Positions 8,374-17,091 of a stretch of 64,000 nucleotides of DNA are shown here, one piece after another. The translations under genes and the position numbers were made by a program. Under the pieces are notes generated by a model. That model ran no database searches. It saw nothing but the letters and a program-made list of their open reading frames with translations, and was not told the DNA's origin. Numbering within the stretch: position 1 is the stretch's first letter; each line of letters opens with the position of its first letter. Origin of the DNA: Gehongia tenuis (lineage in GTDB: Bacteria > Bacillota > Clostridia > Christensenellales > NSJ-53); assembly GCF_014384795.1 (NCBI RefSeq), contig NZ_JACRSR010000001.1, forward strand, positions 310,001 through 374,000. Reading direction: 5' to 3'.

Positions 8374-9246
8374 CTACTTCAGCCGGTAGCTGACGAAGGC
8401 GAAGCGCCGGCTGTCCGGCGCCCAGGAGTTGACGTTCAGCGAGCCCTGGCCGCCGAAGAATTTCGCCAGGGTGCGGGGCGCGCCGCCGGAGGCGGGCATG
8501 TGCCGGATCTCCACGTTTTTGTCCGGGGGATGGGCGCCGGGGTCCACGTCGCCCTTTTTGTAGCAGATGTACACCACGTCCCTGCCGTCCGGGGAGACGT
8601 GGGGGAACCAGCTGTTCCAGCCCTCGTCGCGGGTCATCTGGGTCTGCTCCGAGCCGTCGGGATTCATCCGCCACACCTGCATGAGCCCGGTTCTGACCGA
8701 GTTGAACCAGATGTGCCCGCCGTCCGGCGAATACTCCGGTCCGTCGTTGAGGCCGGGCGCGTCGGTGAGCTGGGTTTCCACGCCGCCCTCCGCCGGAAGC
8801 ACGTACACGTCGAAGATGCCGTCCCGGTTGCCGCAGTAGGCCAGGGTTTTGCCGTCCGGGCTCCAGCCGTGGAGGTAGCTCGGGCCCACCGGGGTGATGA
8901 GCCGGGGCGTGCCGCCGGTGATGGGCAGGATGTACACCCGGGATTTTTGGTCCTCCGCCGTCCAGGCGCTGATCCCGAGGAGCTTGCCGTCGGGGGAGAG
9001 CACGTGGTCGTTGTTGCAGGAGGCCACATAGCCGGTATCGATGAGCCGGCTCTCCCGGCTGTCCAGATCAAAGCGGTAGATGCGGCCCAGGGAGTTGTAG
9101 ACGAGGCTTTGGCCGTCCGGCGTCCAGTTCGGCGCCTCGATGACGCGGTCGAACTCGGCCACCACCTCCCGCTGATTCGTATTCATATCGTACACTTCCA
9201 GCATGCTGTACACATCGGCCCGCTGGGGAGGCGTCCATTTTTTCAT
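8374..9246 (-). CDS. TolB-like (PD40) beta-propeller protein
   Basis: 290 aa with six PD40/WD40-like blades, each marked by a PDG or PDS motif (WTPDGQSL, SPDGKLLG, SPDGKTLA, SPDGGHIW, SPDGRDVV, APDSRRFA), so a complete six-bladed propeller. There is no signal peptide, so it is probably cytoplasmic, unlike proteobacterial TolB. Its ligand is unknown; relatives bind oligosaccharides or peptides. The start is the ATG seven bases after GGAGGG. It has its own promoter divergent from metY. Confidence 0.75.
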   Translation of the reverse strand: MKKWTPPQRADVYSMLEVYDMNTNQREVVAEFDRVIEAPNWTPDGQSLVYNSLGRIYRFDLDSRESRLIDTGYVASCNNDHVLSPDGKLLGISAWTAEDQKSRVYILPITGGTPRLITPVGPSYLHGWSPDGKTLAYCGNRDGIFDVYVLPAEGGVETQLTDAPGLNDGPEYSPDGGHIWFNSVRTGLMQVWRMNPDGSEQTQMTRDEGWNSWFPHVSPDGRDVVYICYKKGDVDPGAHPPDKNVEIRHMPASGGAPRTLAKFFGGQGSLNVNSWAPDSRRFAFVSYRLK

Positions 9247-9291
9247 CCCGGGTCCCTCCTTTTTCATGGAAAACGTTTCGATTCCCGAACT

Positions 9292-9320
9292 ATTGTATCA
9301 CATCGGCACCCCGCCTTCAA
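9292..9320 (-). promoter_or_regulatory. Promoter for the propeller-protein gene
   Basis: On the minus strand TTGAAG and TACAAT with a 17-base spacer; eight bases separate it from the divergent metY promoter. Confidence 0.6.
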
Positions 9321-9327
9321 TATTTTG

Positions 9328-9356
9328 TTGTGTGTCCCGGCGGAATCGGATATAAT
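9328..9356 (+). promoter_or_regulatory. Promoter for the metY-like gene
   Basis: TTGTGT, 17 bases, TATAAT; followed by a GGAGG and the metY start at 9389. Confidence 0.7.
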
Positions 9357-9388
9357 TTGGGGAAAGAACTACCGAAGGAGGAAACGGC

Positions 9389-10657
9389 ATGAGAATAGAA
9401 ACCAAGTGCCTGCACGAGGGCTACCATCCTGGCAACGGGGAGCCCCGCGCCATGCCTATCTATCAAAGCACCACCTACACCTACGACTCCACCGAGCACA
9501 TCGGCCAGCTCTTCGACCTGACCGCGCCCGGCCACATGTATTCCCGGATTTCCAATCCCACCGTGGCCATGGTGGAGGAGAAGATCAGCGCCCTGGAGGG
9601 CGGCGTGGGGGCGCTTTGCACCACCGCCGGACAGGCGGCTTCCCTCATCGCCGTGATCAACCTTTGCTCCGCCGGGGACCATTTCGTGGCGGCGTCCACC
9701 ATCTACGGGGGCACCATCAACCTGTTCGCCGTGACGCTGAAGCGCCTTGGCATCGAGTGCACCTTCATCTCCCCGGAGTCCACGGAGGAGGAGATCCGGG
9801 CGGCCATCCGTCCAAACACCAAGCTTATCTTCGGCGAGTCGCTGGCCAACCCCGCCCTCACCGTGCTGGATATCGAACGCTTCGCGAAGGCTGCCCACGG
9901 GGCGGGCGTTCCCCTCGTCGTGGACAACACCTTCCCCACGCCCATCCTGTGCCGGCCCATCGAGTTCGGCGCGGACATCGTCATCCACTCCACCACCAAA
10001 TATATGGACGGCCATGCGGTGCAGGTGGGCGGTGTGATCGTGGATTCGGGCAACTTCGACTGGACCCAGAACGACAAGTTCCCGGGGCTCACCACCCCCG
10101 ATGAATCCTATCACGGCCTCACCTACACGGAGTCCTTCGGCAGGGCGGCCTTCATCACCAAGGCGCGGGTGCAGCTCATCCGCGACCTGGGGTGCTACCC
10201 CGCCGCCATGACCGCCTTCTTGCTGAACCTCGGCCTTGAGACGCTGGCGGTGCGCATGGAAAAGCATGTGGAGAACGCCCTGGCCATGGCCGAGTTCCTG
10301 GCGGCGTCCGACAAGGTGGAGTCGGTGAACTATCCCGGACTGCCCGGCGATCCCTACCACGGGCTGATGAAGAAGTACATGCCGAAGGGCGCCTCCGGCG
10401 TCATCTCCTTCACCGTGAAGGGGGGCCGGGAAAAGGCGGTGCAGTTCATGGACAGCCTTGAACTCGCCTCCAACGTGGTGCACGTGGCGGATATCCGCAC
10501 CTGCGTGCTCCATCCCGCCTCCGCCACCCACCGCCAGCTCACCGACGAGCAGCTGGTGGCCGCGGGCATCGGGCCGGGCATGATCCGCCTGTCCGTGGGC
10601 CTCGAGAACATCGAGGACATCAAGGAGGATGTGGAAAGGGCGCTGGCCCGGATCTAG
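9389..10657 (+). CDS. metY: O-acetylhomoserine sulfhydrylase-type PLP enzyme
   Basis: 422 aa Cys/Met metabolism PLP enzyme, most like O-acetylhomoserine aminocarboxypropyltransferase (MetY), which makes homocysteine or methionine precursors from O-acetylhomoserine and sulfide or methanethiol. The PLP lysine is K204 in HSTTKYMDG; YSRISNPT and the C-terminal RLSVGLENIEDI motif are conserved. Length fits MetY (about 425-430). A methionine gamma-lyase role is a less likely alternative. The gene stands alone, with its own promoter and terminator. Confidence 0.85.
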   Translation: MRIETKCLHEGYHPGNGEPRAMPIYQSTTYTYDSTEHIGQLFDLTAPGHMYSRISNPTVAMVEEKISALEGGVGALCTTAGQAASLIAVINLCSAGDHFVAASTIYGGTINLFAVTLKRLGIECTFISPESTEEEIRAAIRPNTKLIFGESLANPALTVLDIERFAKAAHGAGVPLVVDNTFPTPILCRPIEFGADIVIHSTTKYMDGHAVQVGGVIVDSGNFDWTQNDKFPGLTTPDESYHGLTYTESFGRAAFITKARVQLIRDLGCYPAAMTAFLLNLGLETLAVRMEKHVENALAMAEFLAASDKVESVNYPGLPGDPYHGLMKKYMPKGASGVISFTVKGGREKAVQFMDSLELASNVVHVADIRTCVLHPASATHRQLTDEQLVAAGIGPGMIRLSVGLENIEDIKEDVERALARI

Positions 10658-10666
10658 ATCGCTTTT

Positions 10667-10710
10667 GGGGCGCTTCCCGACTGCCGGGGGGCGCCCCTTC
10701 GGTTTTTTTT
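10667..10710 (+). terminator. Terminator after metY
   Basis: GGGGCGC and GCGCCCC arms flanking a GC-rich loop, followed by a run of eight T. Confidence 0.75.
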
Positions 10711-10763
10711 GCCGGGCGTTTGCCGGGCGGCTTTGTGTGTGCCGGCTCCCGGAGGGGAAACGC

Positions 10764-11103
10764 AGACGGCCGGGCCGGGGAGCCGGAGAATGGCAAAAAT
10801 GGAGACGGCCACGGGCCGCTGGGCAGGCCGCGGCGGGAAGCGCGGACGGGATGCCAGCAGACGGCCGGGCCGGGGAGCCGGAGAATGGCAAAAATGGAGA
10901 CGGCCACGGGCCGCTGGGCAGGCCGCGGCGGGAAACGCGGACGGGATGCCAGCAGGCGGCCGGGCCGGGGAGCCGGAGAATGGCAAAAATGGCTGCGGCC
11001 ACCGGCCGCTGGGCAGGCCGCGGCGGGAAGCGCGGACGGGATGCCAGCAGACGGCCGGGCCGGGGAGCCGGAGAATGGCAAAAATGGCTGCGGCCACCGG
11101 CCG
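10764..11103. repeat. 95-bp tandem repeat, about 3.6 copies
   Basis: Four successive AATGGCAAAAATGG landmarks end at 10802, 10897, 10992 and 11087, a constant 95-base period. Since 95 is not a multiple of three, the apparent repeating peptides in all frames are not real genes. Each unit contains a CGGCC-ACN-GGCCG inverted repeat, the same core seen in the prophage repeats. The last copy runs directly into the -35 box of the downstream GntR gene. Confidence 0.9.
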
Positions 11104-11132
11104 TTGACGGAACCGGAGTTTGCTGTTATAAT
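11104..11132 (+). promoter_or_regulatory. Strong promoter of the GntR-SIS-PfkB operon
   Basis: TTGACG, 17 bases, TATAAT. The -35 box directly abuts the end of the 95-bp tandem array. Confidence 0.8.
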
Positions 11133-11138
11133 GGGAAC

Positions 11139-11152
11139 ATACAAATTTGTAT
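11139..11152. promoter_or_regulatory. Palindromic operator at the transcription start
   Basis: Perfect 14-base palindrome ATACAAATTTGTAT beginning seven bases after the -10 box. The position and A+T-rich dyad fit autoregulation by the GntR/HutC-type repressor encoded just downstream. Confidence 0.65.
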
Positions 11153-11171
11153 TAAAGAGGGGGCTGAGTTG

Positions 11172-11930
11172 ATGTTGGATCGAACGAGCTCCGTGCCGCT
11201 GGCCATGCAGCTGGCGCGTGAACTAACCCTAAAGATTGAGCAGGGCGAATATCCCGCCTACTCCCTTTTTCCCACGGAGGAGAAACTGACCGAACGCTAC
11301 GGCGTCTCCCGCACCACGGTGCGCCAGGCGCTGGCCTATCTTGCGGATGACGGCCTCATCCGCCGGGAACAGGGCAGAGGCACCTTCGTGAACGCGCCCG
11401 CTTTCATGGGGGGGCGGCGGGTTTCCCGAAGCGTCCAGTACCTCAAGGGCACCTCCGGGCTCATCGAGGCGGCGGGCATGAAATCCTCGGTCAAGGTGCT
11501 GAAGTTTGGCAGCGAGGAAGCCAGCGCCGATGTGGCGGAAAACCTCAAAATCGCGCCGGGCGCCACGGTGTGGTACTGCGAGCGGCTGAGACTGGGTGAC
11601 GGGCTGCCGGTGATGATCGAGCGGCTGTGGGTGCCCCAGTACCTTTGCGGCGAGCTTTCCAGCACGGATATGGAGGGCTCCTTCTACACGGTGCTGAAGG
11701 AGCGCTTCGGCCTCGAGCCCAAGAGCGCCGGACAGCGCCTCTATGCGGTCACCCTCTCCGGCGAGGATGCGAAACTCTTCGATCAGGAGGGCGGCGCGCC
11801 CGCCTTCTTCGTGGAGGGCGTCACCCGGCTGGCCGGGGGCTGGCCGGTGGAATACGAAAATTCCCTCTTGAACAGTCAACTGGTGGTCATGGAGATGGAT
11901 CTTGGCGCCAGCTCCATGCGCATCCAATAA
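11172..11930 (+). CDS. GntR/HutC-family regulator (UTRA domain)
   Basis: 252 aa. An N-terminal winged helix (about residues 5-73, containing FPTEEKLTERYGVSRTTVRQ) is followed by a UTRA effector domain (about 95-240) that binds small sugars or amino-acid derivatives in relatives. It heads an operon with a SIS-domain enzyme and a PfkB kinase, so its effector is likely the phosphorylated sugar handled by these. A palindrome in the leader is the probable operator. The Amadori-product frl system is one candidate analogue. Confidence 0.85.
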   Translation: MLDRTSSVPLAMQLARELTLKIEQGEYPAYSLFPTEEKLTERYGVSRTTVRQALAYLADDGLIRREQGRGTFVNAPAFMGGRRVSRSVQYLKGTSGLIEAAGMKSSVKVLKFGSEEASADVAENLKIAPGATVWYCERLRLGDGLPVMIERLWVPQYLCGELSSTDMEGSFYTVLKERFGLEPKSAGQRLYAVTLSGEDAKLFDQEGGAPAFFVEGVTRLAGGWPVEYENSLLNSQLVVMEMDLGASSMRIQ

Positions 11931-11946
11931 TGGAAGGAGGCCGTCC

Positions 11947-12990
11947 ATGGCCATTAAAAATCTGCTGAACGATCTGAACGACTGCCCCGCCACGCTGAAA
12001 AAGCATCACGTGGGCTACCGGGACATCCACGATATCGTCCGCGCCACGGCGGTGGGCACCCAGCTGACCGCCACCGGCATCGCCACATCCCTGTATGCGC
12101 TGGAGGTGGCACAAAAGATGCTGGAAATGAAGGGCCTTTTCTACAAGATGAACGTGATCAACACGTCGGACCTCATCAACTATGGGTCGTCGCTGTATCT
12201 GGACGCCAACCCCCTGCTCATCCTGTCCCGCTCCGGCGAATCGGCGGAAACGGTGCGGCTGGCCCACGAGCCCAAGGGCAGCCGAGCCACCATCTCGGTG
12301 ACGGAAGGGATTGGCTCAACTTTATCCATGTGCTGCAAGTATATGGTGGGATTTTCCGCTAATGAAACCGCTTTCACCAATACCAAATCTTTTCAGCTGT
12401 CCATCGCCTATGCGGTGTTCGCGGCCAAGGCGCTGGGCCTGCCGCTCATGCTCACGCCCCAGGAATACGCCGACGAGGCGGCGGAGCGGGTGGAAAAGAC
12501 GCTGCTTTGCGCGGACCATGCGGACCGTCACATCGGCAAGATGATGGCGGAGAAGAACGTTCTCATTATCGACGGGCAGGGGCCGCTGACCGGCATCGTG
12601 CATCAGGCGGTGCTGGACTATCAGGAGATCGGCACGGCGGCGGTGGCTTCGGTGGGCGGCGTGATGCGTCACGGCCTGATCGAGCTCACCCGCCGGGAGG
12701 ACGCCGGCGTGATCCTGATGATCCCGAACGACAAGGCGGCGGATATCAAGGTGAAGCTGGCCCGGGATCTCATCGCCGCAGGCACCACGGTGGGCATCGT
12801 GGCCGAGGAGGGCGTGGACCTGTGGAAGATGAAAACCATCGAGACGGTGTGGATTCCCAAGGGGCACTGGGGCGTCACGCCCATAGCCTTTGCGGCGGCG
12901 ATGGAGAAAATCTACTACTACTATGCCCGGGCCAAGGGCCTGAAGGATATCAAGCCCACGGCGGTGGGCAAGGTGACGAGGGAGGAATAA
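11947..12990 (+). CDS. SIS-domain sugar isomerase/deglycase
   Basis: 347 aa protein with two SIS domains of the GlmS/AgaS/FrlB type, which bind phosphosugars and catalyse isomerisation, deamination or deglycation. The SRSGESAET sugar-phosphate-binding motif (about residues 93-101) is clear, and GGVMRHGLIEL corresponds to the GlmS-type second-domain motif. GGAGG precedes the ATG. It shares an operon with the GntR regulator and a PfkB kinase, so it probably acts on the kinase's product. The exact substrate is not readable; frl-type fructosamine phosphates are one option. Confidence 0.75.
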   Translation: MAIKNLLNDLNDCPATLKKHHVGYRDIHDIVRATAVGTQLTATGIATSLYALEVAQKMLEMKGLFYKMNVINTSDLINYGSSLYLDANPLLILSRSGESAETVRLAHEPKGSRATISVTEGIGSTLSMCCKYMVGFSANETAFTNTKSFQLSIAYAVFAAKALGLPLMLTPQEYADEAAERVEKTLLCADHADRHIGKMMAEKNVLIIDGQGPLTGIVHQAVLDYQEIGTAAVASVGGVMRHGLIELTRREDAGVILMIPNDKAADIKVKLARDLIAAGTTVGIVAEEGVDLWKMKTIETVWIPKGHWGVTPIAFAAAMEKIYYYYARAKGLKDIKPTAVGKVTREE

Positions 12991-13928
12991 TGAAGAGCAT
13001 TACGGCGCTGGGCGATCTGACGGTGGACGTCCTTTTGAAGGGCATGACGGAGCTGCCGGACTGGGGCCAGGAGGTCCGGGTGGCCGGTATGGAGCGGCGG
13101 CTGGGCGGCAACCTGGGCAACATGGTGCGGGCGGCCTGGATGCTTTCGATGGACAACTTTGCCATCCGCAGTCTGGTGGGGGACGACGAGGCGGGCCGGG
13201 AGATTCTGGCCTGGCTGAAGGAGCTGGGTTTTGACGGCGAAGGGGTGGATATCCTGCCGGGAAAGGGCACTTCCGTCACCCACGCGCCGGTCAGAACCGA
13301 CGGCGAACGCTCCTTTTTGACCTACCCCGGCGTGGTGGATGATCTGGACAAACTCTTGACGGACGATCCCAAAAGCGATATGATATTCCTGACCGGTTGG
13401 TCCCTGCCCCCCAATGTATCGGGGTCGGTTCTATGCGAGGCCATGGACCGCTGGCAGGCCGCGGGCAAAACGGTGGCCGCCGACGTGATCTGGGAGAGCG
13501 TGGGCAAAAAGGCCGATCTCGCCTGGATGGACAAGGTGGACCTGCTGTTCATGAACGAGGACGAACTGATGGCCCTCACCGGCCCGTCGGTGGATGTGGT
13601 GAAGTGTGCGAAGAAGCTGCATAAGCGCCTTCGGCCCGGCGCCACGCTGGCGGTGAAGCGGGGCGCGGAGGGATGCCTGCTCCTGACGGGGGAGGACATC
13701 TACGCCTGCGCCAGCCTTCCCATCGAGCCCCGGGACGCCGTGGGCGCGGGGGACACCTTCAATACCGCCTACATCAAGGCCTGGAGCGCGGGCCATCCCG
13801 CGACGGCGTGCCTTGCCTACGCGTCGGCCTTCACGGCCATGCATCTGGACGCCGGAACGCCCTGGCCGCCCTGCCGCCAAAAGGCCTGGGAGGCCGCGGC
13901 AACGCTGCCCATGCAGCGCATCACTTAG
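12990..13928 (+). CDS. PfkB-family sugar kinase
   Basis: 312 aa ribokinase-like kinase. The N-terminal GGNLGNMVRAAWML motif and the C-terminal signature DAVGAGDTFNTAY (with the catalytic Asp) are intact. The ATG overlaps the stop of the SIS gene (TAATG), showing translational coupling. With the preceding genes it would phosphorylate a sugar or sugar amine that the SIS enzyme then processes. Substrate not determinable. Confidence 0.85.
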   Translation: MKSITALGDLTVDVLLKGMTELPDWGQEVRVAGMERRLGGNLGNMVRAAWMLSMDNFAIRSLVGDDEAGREILAWLKELGFDGEGVDILPGKGTSVTHAPVRTDGERSFLTYPGVVDDLDKLLTDDPKSDMIFLTGWSLPPNVSGSVLCEAMDRWQAAGKTVAADVIWESVGKKADLAWMDKVDLLFMNEDELMALTGPSVDVVKCAKKLHKRLRPGATLAVKRGAEGCLLLTGEDIYACASLPIEPRDAVGAGDTFNTAYIKAWSAGHPATACLAYASAFTAMHLDAGTPWPPCRQKAWEAAATLPMQRIT

Positions 13929-14110
13929 CTATATTTAGATAGGCCAAATAAAAGGCCAGTTATTGTTGGAGGATCTTTCCCTCGGAAAGGGGTCGGCCCT
14001 ATGTTCGACCCGAAAGAAAAAGAAGCGCACGCGGCGCTTCTTTTTCTTTTGCCCGATGCCGTGAGGGCGGCGGCGCCCGGTGAGGTCCGGTTCCCATCGG
14101 CGCCAGAATT
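13929..14110. other. Intergenic segment with nested dyads
   Basis: Contains a GGTCG/CGACC dyad (13991-14010) and the operon terminator at 14021, then about 60 bases of GC-rich sequence. I see no gene in it. Confidence 0.5.
14021..14050 (+). terminator. Terminator of the SIS-PfkB operon
   Basis: AGAAGCGC/GCGCTTCT stem with a 5-base loop and a T-rich tail. Confidence 0.85.
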
Positions 14111-14302
14111 TCAATCCCCACGCCGGGGCGCGACCTTTTTGCCGGCAATGCACTTTTTCATCTTTGCAAGCACGTCTTGATGAGAGATTCGGACGTTCGT
14201 ATTTTTGGCTTGGTTTTCTGCCACGTGCAACTTCGCATCAATCTCACAATTGAACGTCAATCGTTTATGGGCTTCCATGGTCATGTTTCGAATATTGGAC
14301 AT
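14111..14302 (-). CDS. Small protein, possible DNA-binding antitoxin type
   Basis: 63 aa. AAGGAGG lies nine bases before the ATG, which strongly supports translation. The sequence LTFNCEIDAKLHVAENQAK resembles the strand-helix start of ribbon-helix-helix proteins, followed by a basic tail (KKCIAGKKVAPRRG), but the match is weak. No toxin partner is adjacent; a second small RHH-like gene lies 270 bases upstream on the same strand. Confidence 0.5.
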   Translation of the reverse strand: MSNIRNMTMEAHKRLTFNCEIDAKLHVAENQAKNTNVRISHQDVLAKMKKCIAGKKVAPRRGD

Positions 14303-14381
14303 ACTTATTCCTCCTTTGCCATTACAATGATAAAAGTCAAGGCGGGAGCCAAAAATTCAATCCATGCAGCGGGCGGCAAAA

Positions 14382-14413
14382 GGAAACGACCCCTCCGAGG
14401 AGGGGCCGTTTCC
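14382..14413 (-). terminator. Terminator after the RHH gene
   Basis: GGAAACG-CCCCTC stem with one mismatch against GAGGGG-CGTTTCC; on the minus strand it is followed by TTTTG. It lies between the two small minus-strand genes. Confidence 0.6.
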
Positions 14414-14567
14414 ATGGAAATCTCCAGAGCACTGATGACTAATCATGCAGAGAAGAAAGCCATATCGACATCATATACTCTTTTTTGCAGCTTGTCCGGT
14501 GTTTTTGAAAAATTTTGTTTTTTTTCGTTTTTATGTTAAATAACATACGTTGCGGCCGGATGCCTGC

Positions 14568-14753
14568 CTATCTTTTTTTCAGCTCTTTTAACGGACCATT
14601 TTCATATTCGAAATCACGCATATATTTTTGGACAATAAAGCGAATTTCACCATTGATCGTCCGACCTTCATACTCAGCAAGATAGTGCAAATTATCATAG
14701 AATTCTTGGTCGACGCGCAATCCAATATGGCGAGTGAGTTTTGATTTCTCCAT
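14568..14753 (-). CDS. Small ribbon-helix-helix-like protein
   Basis: 61 aa with the RHH layout: a short strand (LTRHIGLRVDQEFYDNL) then two helices (YEGRTINGEIRFIVQKYMRDF). GGAGGT four bases before the ATG sets the start. A perfect dyad GTCTA-TTT-TAGAC lies 27 bases upstream and likely serves as its own operator. A+T-rich compared with the neighbourhood. No toxin gene is adjacent. Confidence 0.65.
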   Translation of the reverse strand: MEKSKLTRHIGLRVDQEFYDNLHYLAEYEGRTINGEIRFIVQKYMRDFEYENGPLKELKKR

Positions 14754-14779
14754 TTGTACCTCCAATAAACTTAATGTAA

Positions 14780-14792
14780 GTCTATTTTAGAC
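14780..14792. promoter_or_regulatory. Dyad operator upstream of the RHH gene
   Basis: GTCTA and TAGAC around TTT; on the minus strand the dyad contains a TAAAAT -10-like box, so a bound repressor would block the promoter. Confidence 0.5.
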
Positions 14793-14866
14793 ACACTTTT
14801 TTCTTGCAAACTGAATCAAGTCCATTTAAACTTGAATGATGTACAAAGTTTTTTCGGAGGTGCGTT

Positions 14867-15217
14867 ATGAAAATCGCCATTGTGGGCTCCCGGGCCATCA
14901 CCGAACTGGATTTGACCCCCTACCTCCCCCCCAACCCCGACCTCGTCATCAGCGGCGGGGCCCAGGGCGTCGACAGGCTGGCCGAAGCCTGGGCCCGCCG
15001 GCGGGGTATCCCCGTTCAAATCTTCCTGCCCGATTACCAGCGCTTCGGGCGGGGCGCGCCGCTGGTGCGCAACCGTCTCATCGTGGGGGCCAGCGATCTG
15101 GTCATCGCCTTCTGGGACGGGCGCTCGCGGGGCACCCGCTTCACCATCGACGAGGCGCTCCGCGCCGGCGTGGATCTTCGGGTGTACAACTTCCCCGGCG
15201 GAACGGGGAGGAAATGA
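14867..15217 (+). CDS. DUF2493/SLOG-family nucleotide-binding protein
   Basis: 116 aa. It starts KIAIVGSRAI and has SGGAQGVDRLAEAWARRRGI, the SLOG (YspA/YpsA-like) Rossmann motifs that bind nucleotide ligands, with a RGTRFTIDEAL helix near the C-terminus. GGAGG precedes the ATG. Function in the cell is unknown; relatives are common in phages and stress islands. Confidence 0.8.
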   Translation: MKIAIVGSRAITELDLTPYLPPNPDLVISGGAQGVDRLAEAWARRRGIPVQIFLPDYQRFGRGAPLVRNRLIVGASDLVIAFWDGRSRGTRFTIDEALRAGVDLRVYNFPGGTGRK

Positions 15218-15343
15218 ACATTCCGCTACAAAAGTATTACGTTTTTCCGTGATATCTTTTCTTCCCCTTTGGGGCATAGTATACTTAACATACCGGTCCG
15301 GAGGGACCGGCGCTTGATGTTACACAAAAAGGGGAGGTTTTTC

Positions 15344-17020
15344 ATGCGGAAGGTTCTTTGCGCCCTCCTGGGCGTGGCCATGGCCGCTTCCATCCTCCTT
15401 CCCGTACCGGCAAAGGCCGAGCCCGAAACCGTCATCCTCACCGCGAACGGCGATCTCGACGAGACGCTGGCCCGGCTGGATGACTATGGGGACCGGGAAG
15501 TCGTGCTGGTGCTGGAGGAGGATGTGTCCTGCTCCCGGGAGTACTGGTCCGCGGCGCCGGAAAAGCTGACGGTGCGCGGCCAGGGCAACACGATCCTGCT
15601 GAATGGGTCCGTCACGCCGGGCTGTCCGGTGGTGCTGGACGATGTGGCGCTGACGCCGGTGGCCGGCGACGCCTGCCTTTACGGGCAGGGCCGGGGCGTT
15701 ACGGCGGTGAACGCCGTGCTGGGCAGTACGGGAGCGCGGCTGGATGTTTATGGCGGGGGCGAGAACGGCGTCTCCGTGACCCGGAGCACCGCGGAAGTGT
15801 CTTTGGTGAAATGTGAAGTGTATGGCGACGTGTTCGGCGGCGGACAGGGGTCCGATGTGGGCGGCCGGGGCACCGATGTGACGGTGATGGGCGGCGTGAT
15901 CCACGGCAGCGTCTACGGCGGCGGCCGGGGCGAGGACGGGCTGGGCGAGGTCGCGGGCAGAAGCCGGGTGACGGTGGGCGGCCGGGTGGAGGGATACATC
16001 CACGGCGGCGGCCTCAACGCCTCGGTGGGTTCGGTGCGGATGGAGCTTTTGGACGGCTGCCAGGCGGAAGGCGCCGTGGGCGGCGGTCGGAGCCTGGGGC
16101 CGCGAGCCGATGTGAACGGCGACGTGCGCATGGAAATGGATGAAGGCGCGGTCCTCGGGTGCGTCTACGGCGGCGGCTGGGCCACGGCGAAGGACCATGA
16201 GCGCGCCTCTGCCAAGGTGCGGGGCCAGACCATCCTCCATCTTGCCGGCGGCTTCACCGGCGAAGCGCCGGTGATCCACGGCGGGGGCTTTGCGGAGAAC
16301 GACGGTTCGGGCCGCTGGGCAAACGCCAATGTGGAGATCAGCACCCAGGTGACGGTGGCCGCCGGCGCCGGGGCCGACAAGGCCGCGGTTCACGGCGGCG
16401 GCCGGGCGATGAAGCTGAGCGGCGAGGCCAATGTGGCGGGCAACGCCAGCGCGTCGGTGTATACGGCGGTTTCCTCCCTCACCGGCGGCGGCCACGCCGA
16501 GGGCATGGATACCCGCGCCACGGCGGCGGGCACCTTCGCCGTGGTGGGCGAGGGCGGCAGCGCCGGCAGGATTGCGGCGGGCGGCACCGGCAGCGCCGCC
16601 GGCGATGGATCGGTGTCCGGCAGGATGGCGGTCAGCGTGGAGACGGTAAGCGCCGAGGTGATCGCGGCGCCCGGCAGTGTGGCCGTCACGGCGGGGGACG
16701 TCAGCGTGGAGGGCGTGTTCCTGGAAAACGGCGTTATCTCCGTCAACGAGAAAGCGCTTACTCATGGATTTATCAAGGGCTTCTCCTTCTATGACTGGGA
16801 GGAGCCGGAACGGGCGGTCGCCGTGGCGGCGGAGGGCTATGACCCGGAGAGCGGGCTCACGCTCCATTGGGAGCTGGCCGATCTCGAGGGACAGCGGGTG
16901 CGGCTCATCCATGCGCTCGCCGGCGGCGCCATGGCCGAGCTCTTCAGCGGCGAGGTGGATTCGGGCATTCTGGCGGCGGGCGTGCGCACCACCGGGGACT
17001 TCTTGGTGGTAAAGCCTTAA
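15344..17020 (+). CDS. Secreted glycine-rich repeat protein, likely beta-helix
   Basis: 558 aa with a Sec signal peptide (cleavage likely after PAKA, about residue 25). The middle part repeats a motif of about 30-40 residues ending in VYGGG, IHGGG, VGGGR, VHGGG or LTGGG (about residues 150-410), alternating with predicted strands, as in right-handed beta-helix surface proteins. No LPXTG or membrane anchor is visible, so it may be released. The start is the ATG with GGGAGG upstream, giving a clean signal peptide; upstream in-frame starts would spoil it. The long open minus-strand frame opposite is a codon-bias shadow. Confidence 0.7.
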   Translation: MRKVLCALLGVAMAASILLPVPAKAEPETVILTANGDLDETLARLDDYGDREVVLVLEEDVSCSREYWSAAPEKLTVRGQGNTILLNGSVTPGCPVVLDDVALTPVAGDACLYGQGRGVTAVNAVLGSTGARLDVYGGGENGVSVTRSTAEVSLVKCEVYGDVFGGGQGSDVGGRGTDVTVMGGVIHGSVYGGGRGEDGLGEVAGRSRVTVGGRVEGYIHGGGLNASVGSVRMELLDGCQAEGAVGGGRSLGPRADVNGDVRMEMDEGAVLGCVYGGGWATAKDHERASAKVRGQTILHLAGGFTGEAPVIHGGGFAENDGSGRWANANVEISTQVTVAAGAGADKAAVHGGGRAMKLSGEANVAGNASASVYTAVSSLTGGGHAEGMDTRATAAGTFAVVGEGGSAGRIAAGGTGSAAGDGSVSGRMAVSVETVSAEVIAAPGSVAVTAGDVSVEGVFLENGVISVNEKALTHGFIKGFSFYDWEEPERAVAVAAEGYDPESGLTLHWELADLEGQRVRLIHALAGGAMAELFSGEVDSGILAAGVRTTGDFLVVKP

Positions 17021-17060
17021 TCCCGCCACAAAGTACATAAAAAGTTTACAATTTGTTTGC

Positions 17061-17089
17061 GGGCTTCCTGGGGGTCAGGAAGCCCGTTT
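17061..17089 (+). terminator. Rho-independent terminator
   Basis: GGGCTTCCT/AGGAAGCCC stem followed by GTTTT. Confidence 0.8.
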
Positions 17090-17091
17090 TG

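Noticed and set aside
10764-11103. CRISPR array
   Set aside because: The 95-base units are nearly identical throughout, with no unique spacers, and no cas genes are near.
10629-11171. Coding gene made of ENGKNG/REARTGCQQ repeats
   Set aside because: The period of 95 bases shifts frame each unit, so the same peptide appears in all three frames; this is a DNA repeat.
13980-14012. tRNA fragment suggested by a GTTCGACC-like string
   Set aside because: No acceptor stem or anticodon arm can be formed; only a short dyad is present.
15320-17038. 572-codon minus-strand frame opposite the GGG-repeat protein
   Set aside because: His/Ala-rich shadow; the plus strand has a signal peptide and ribosome-binding site.
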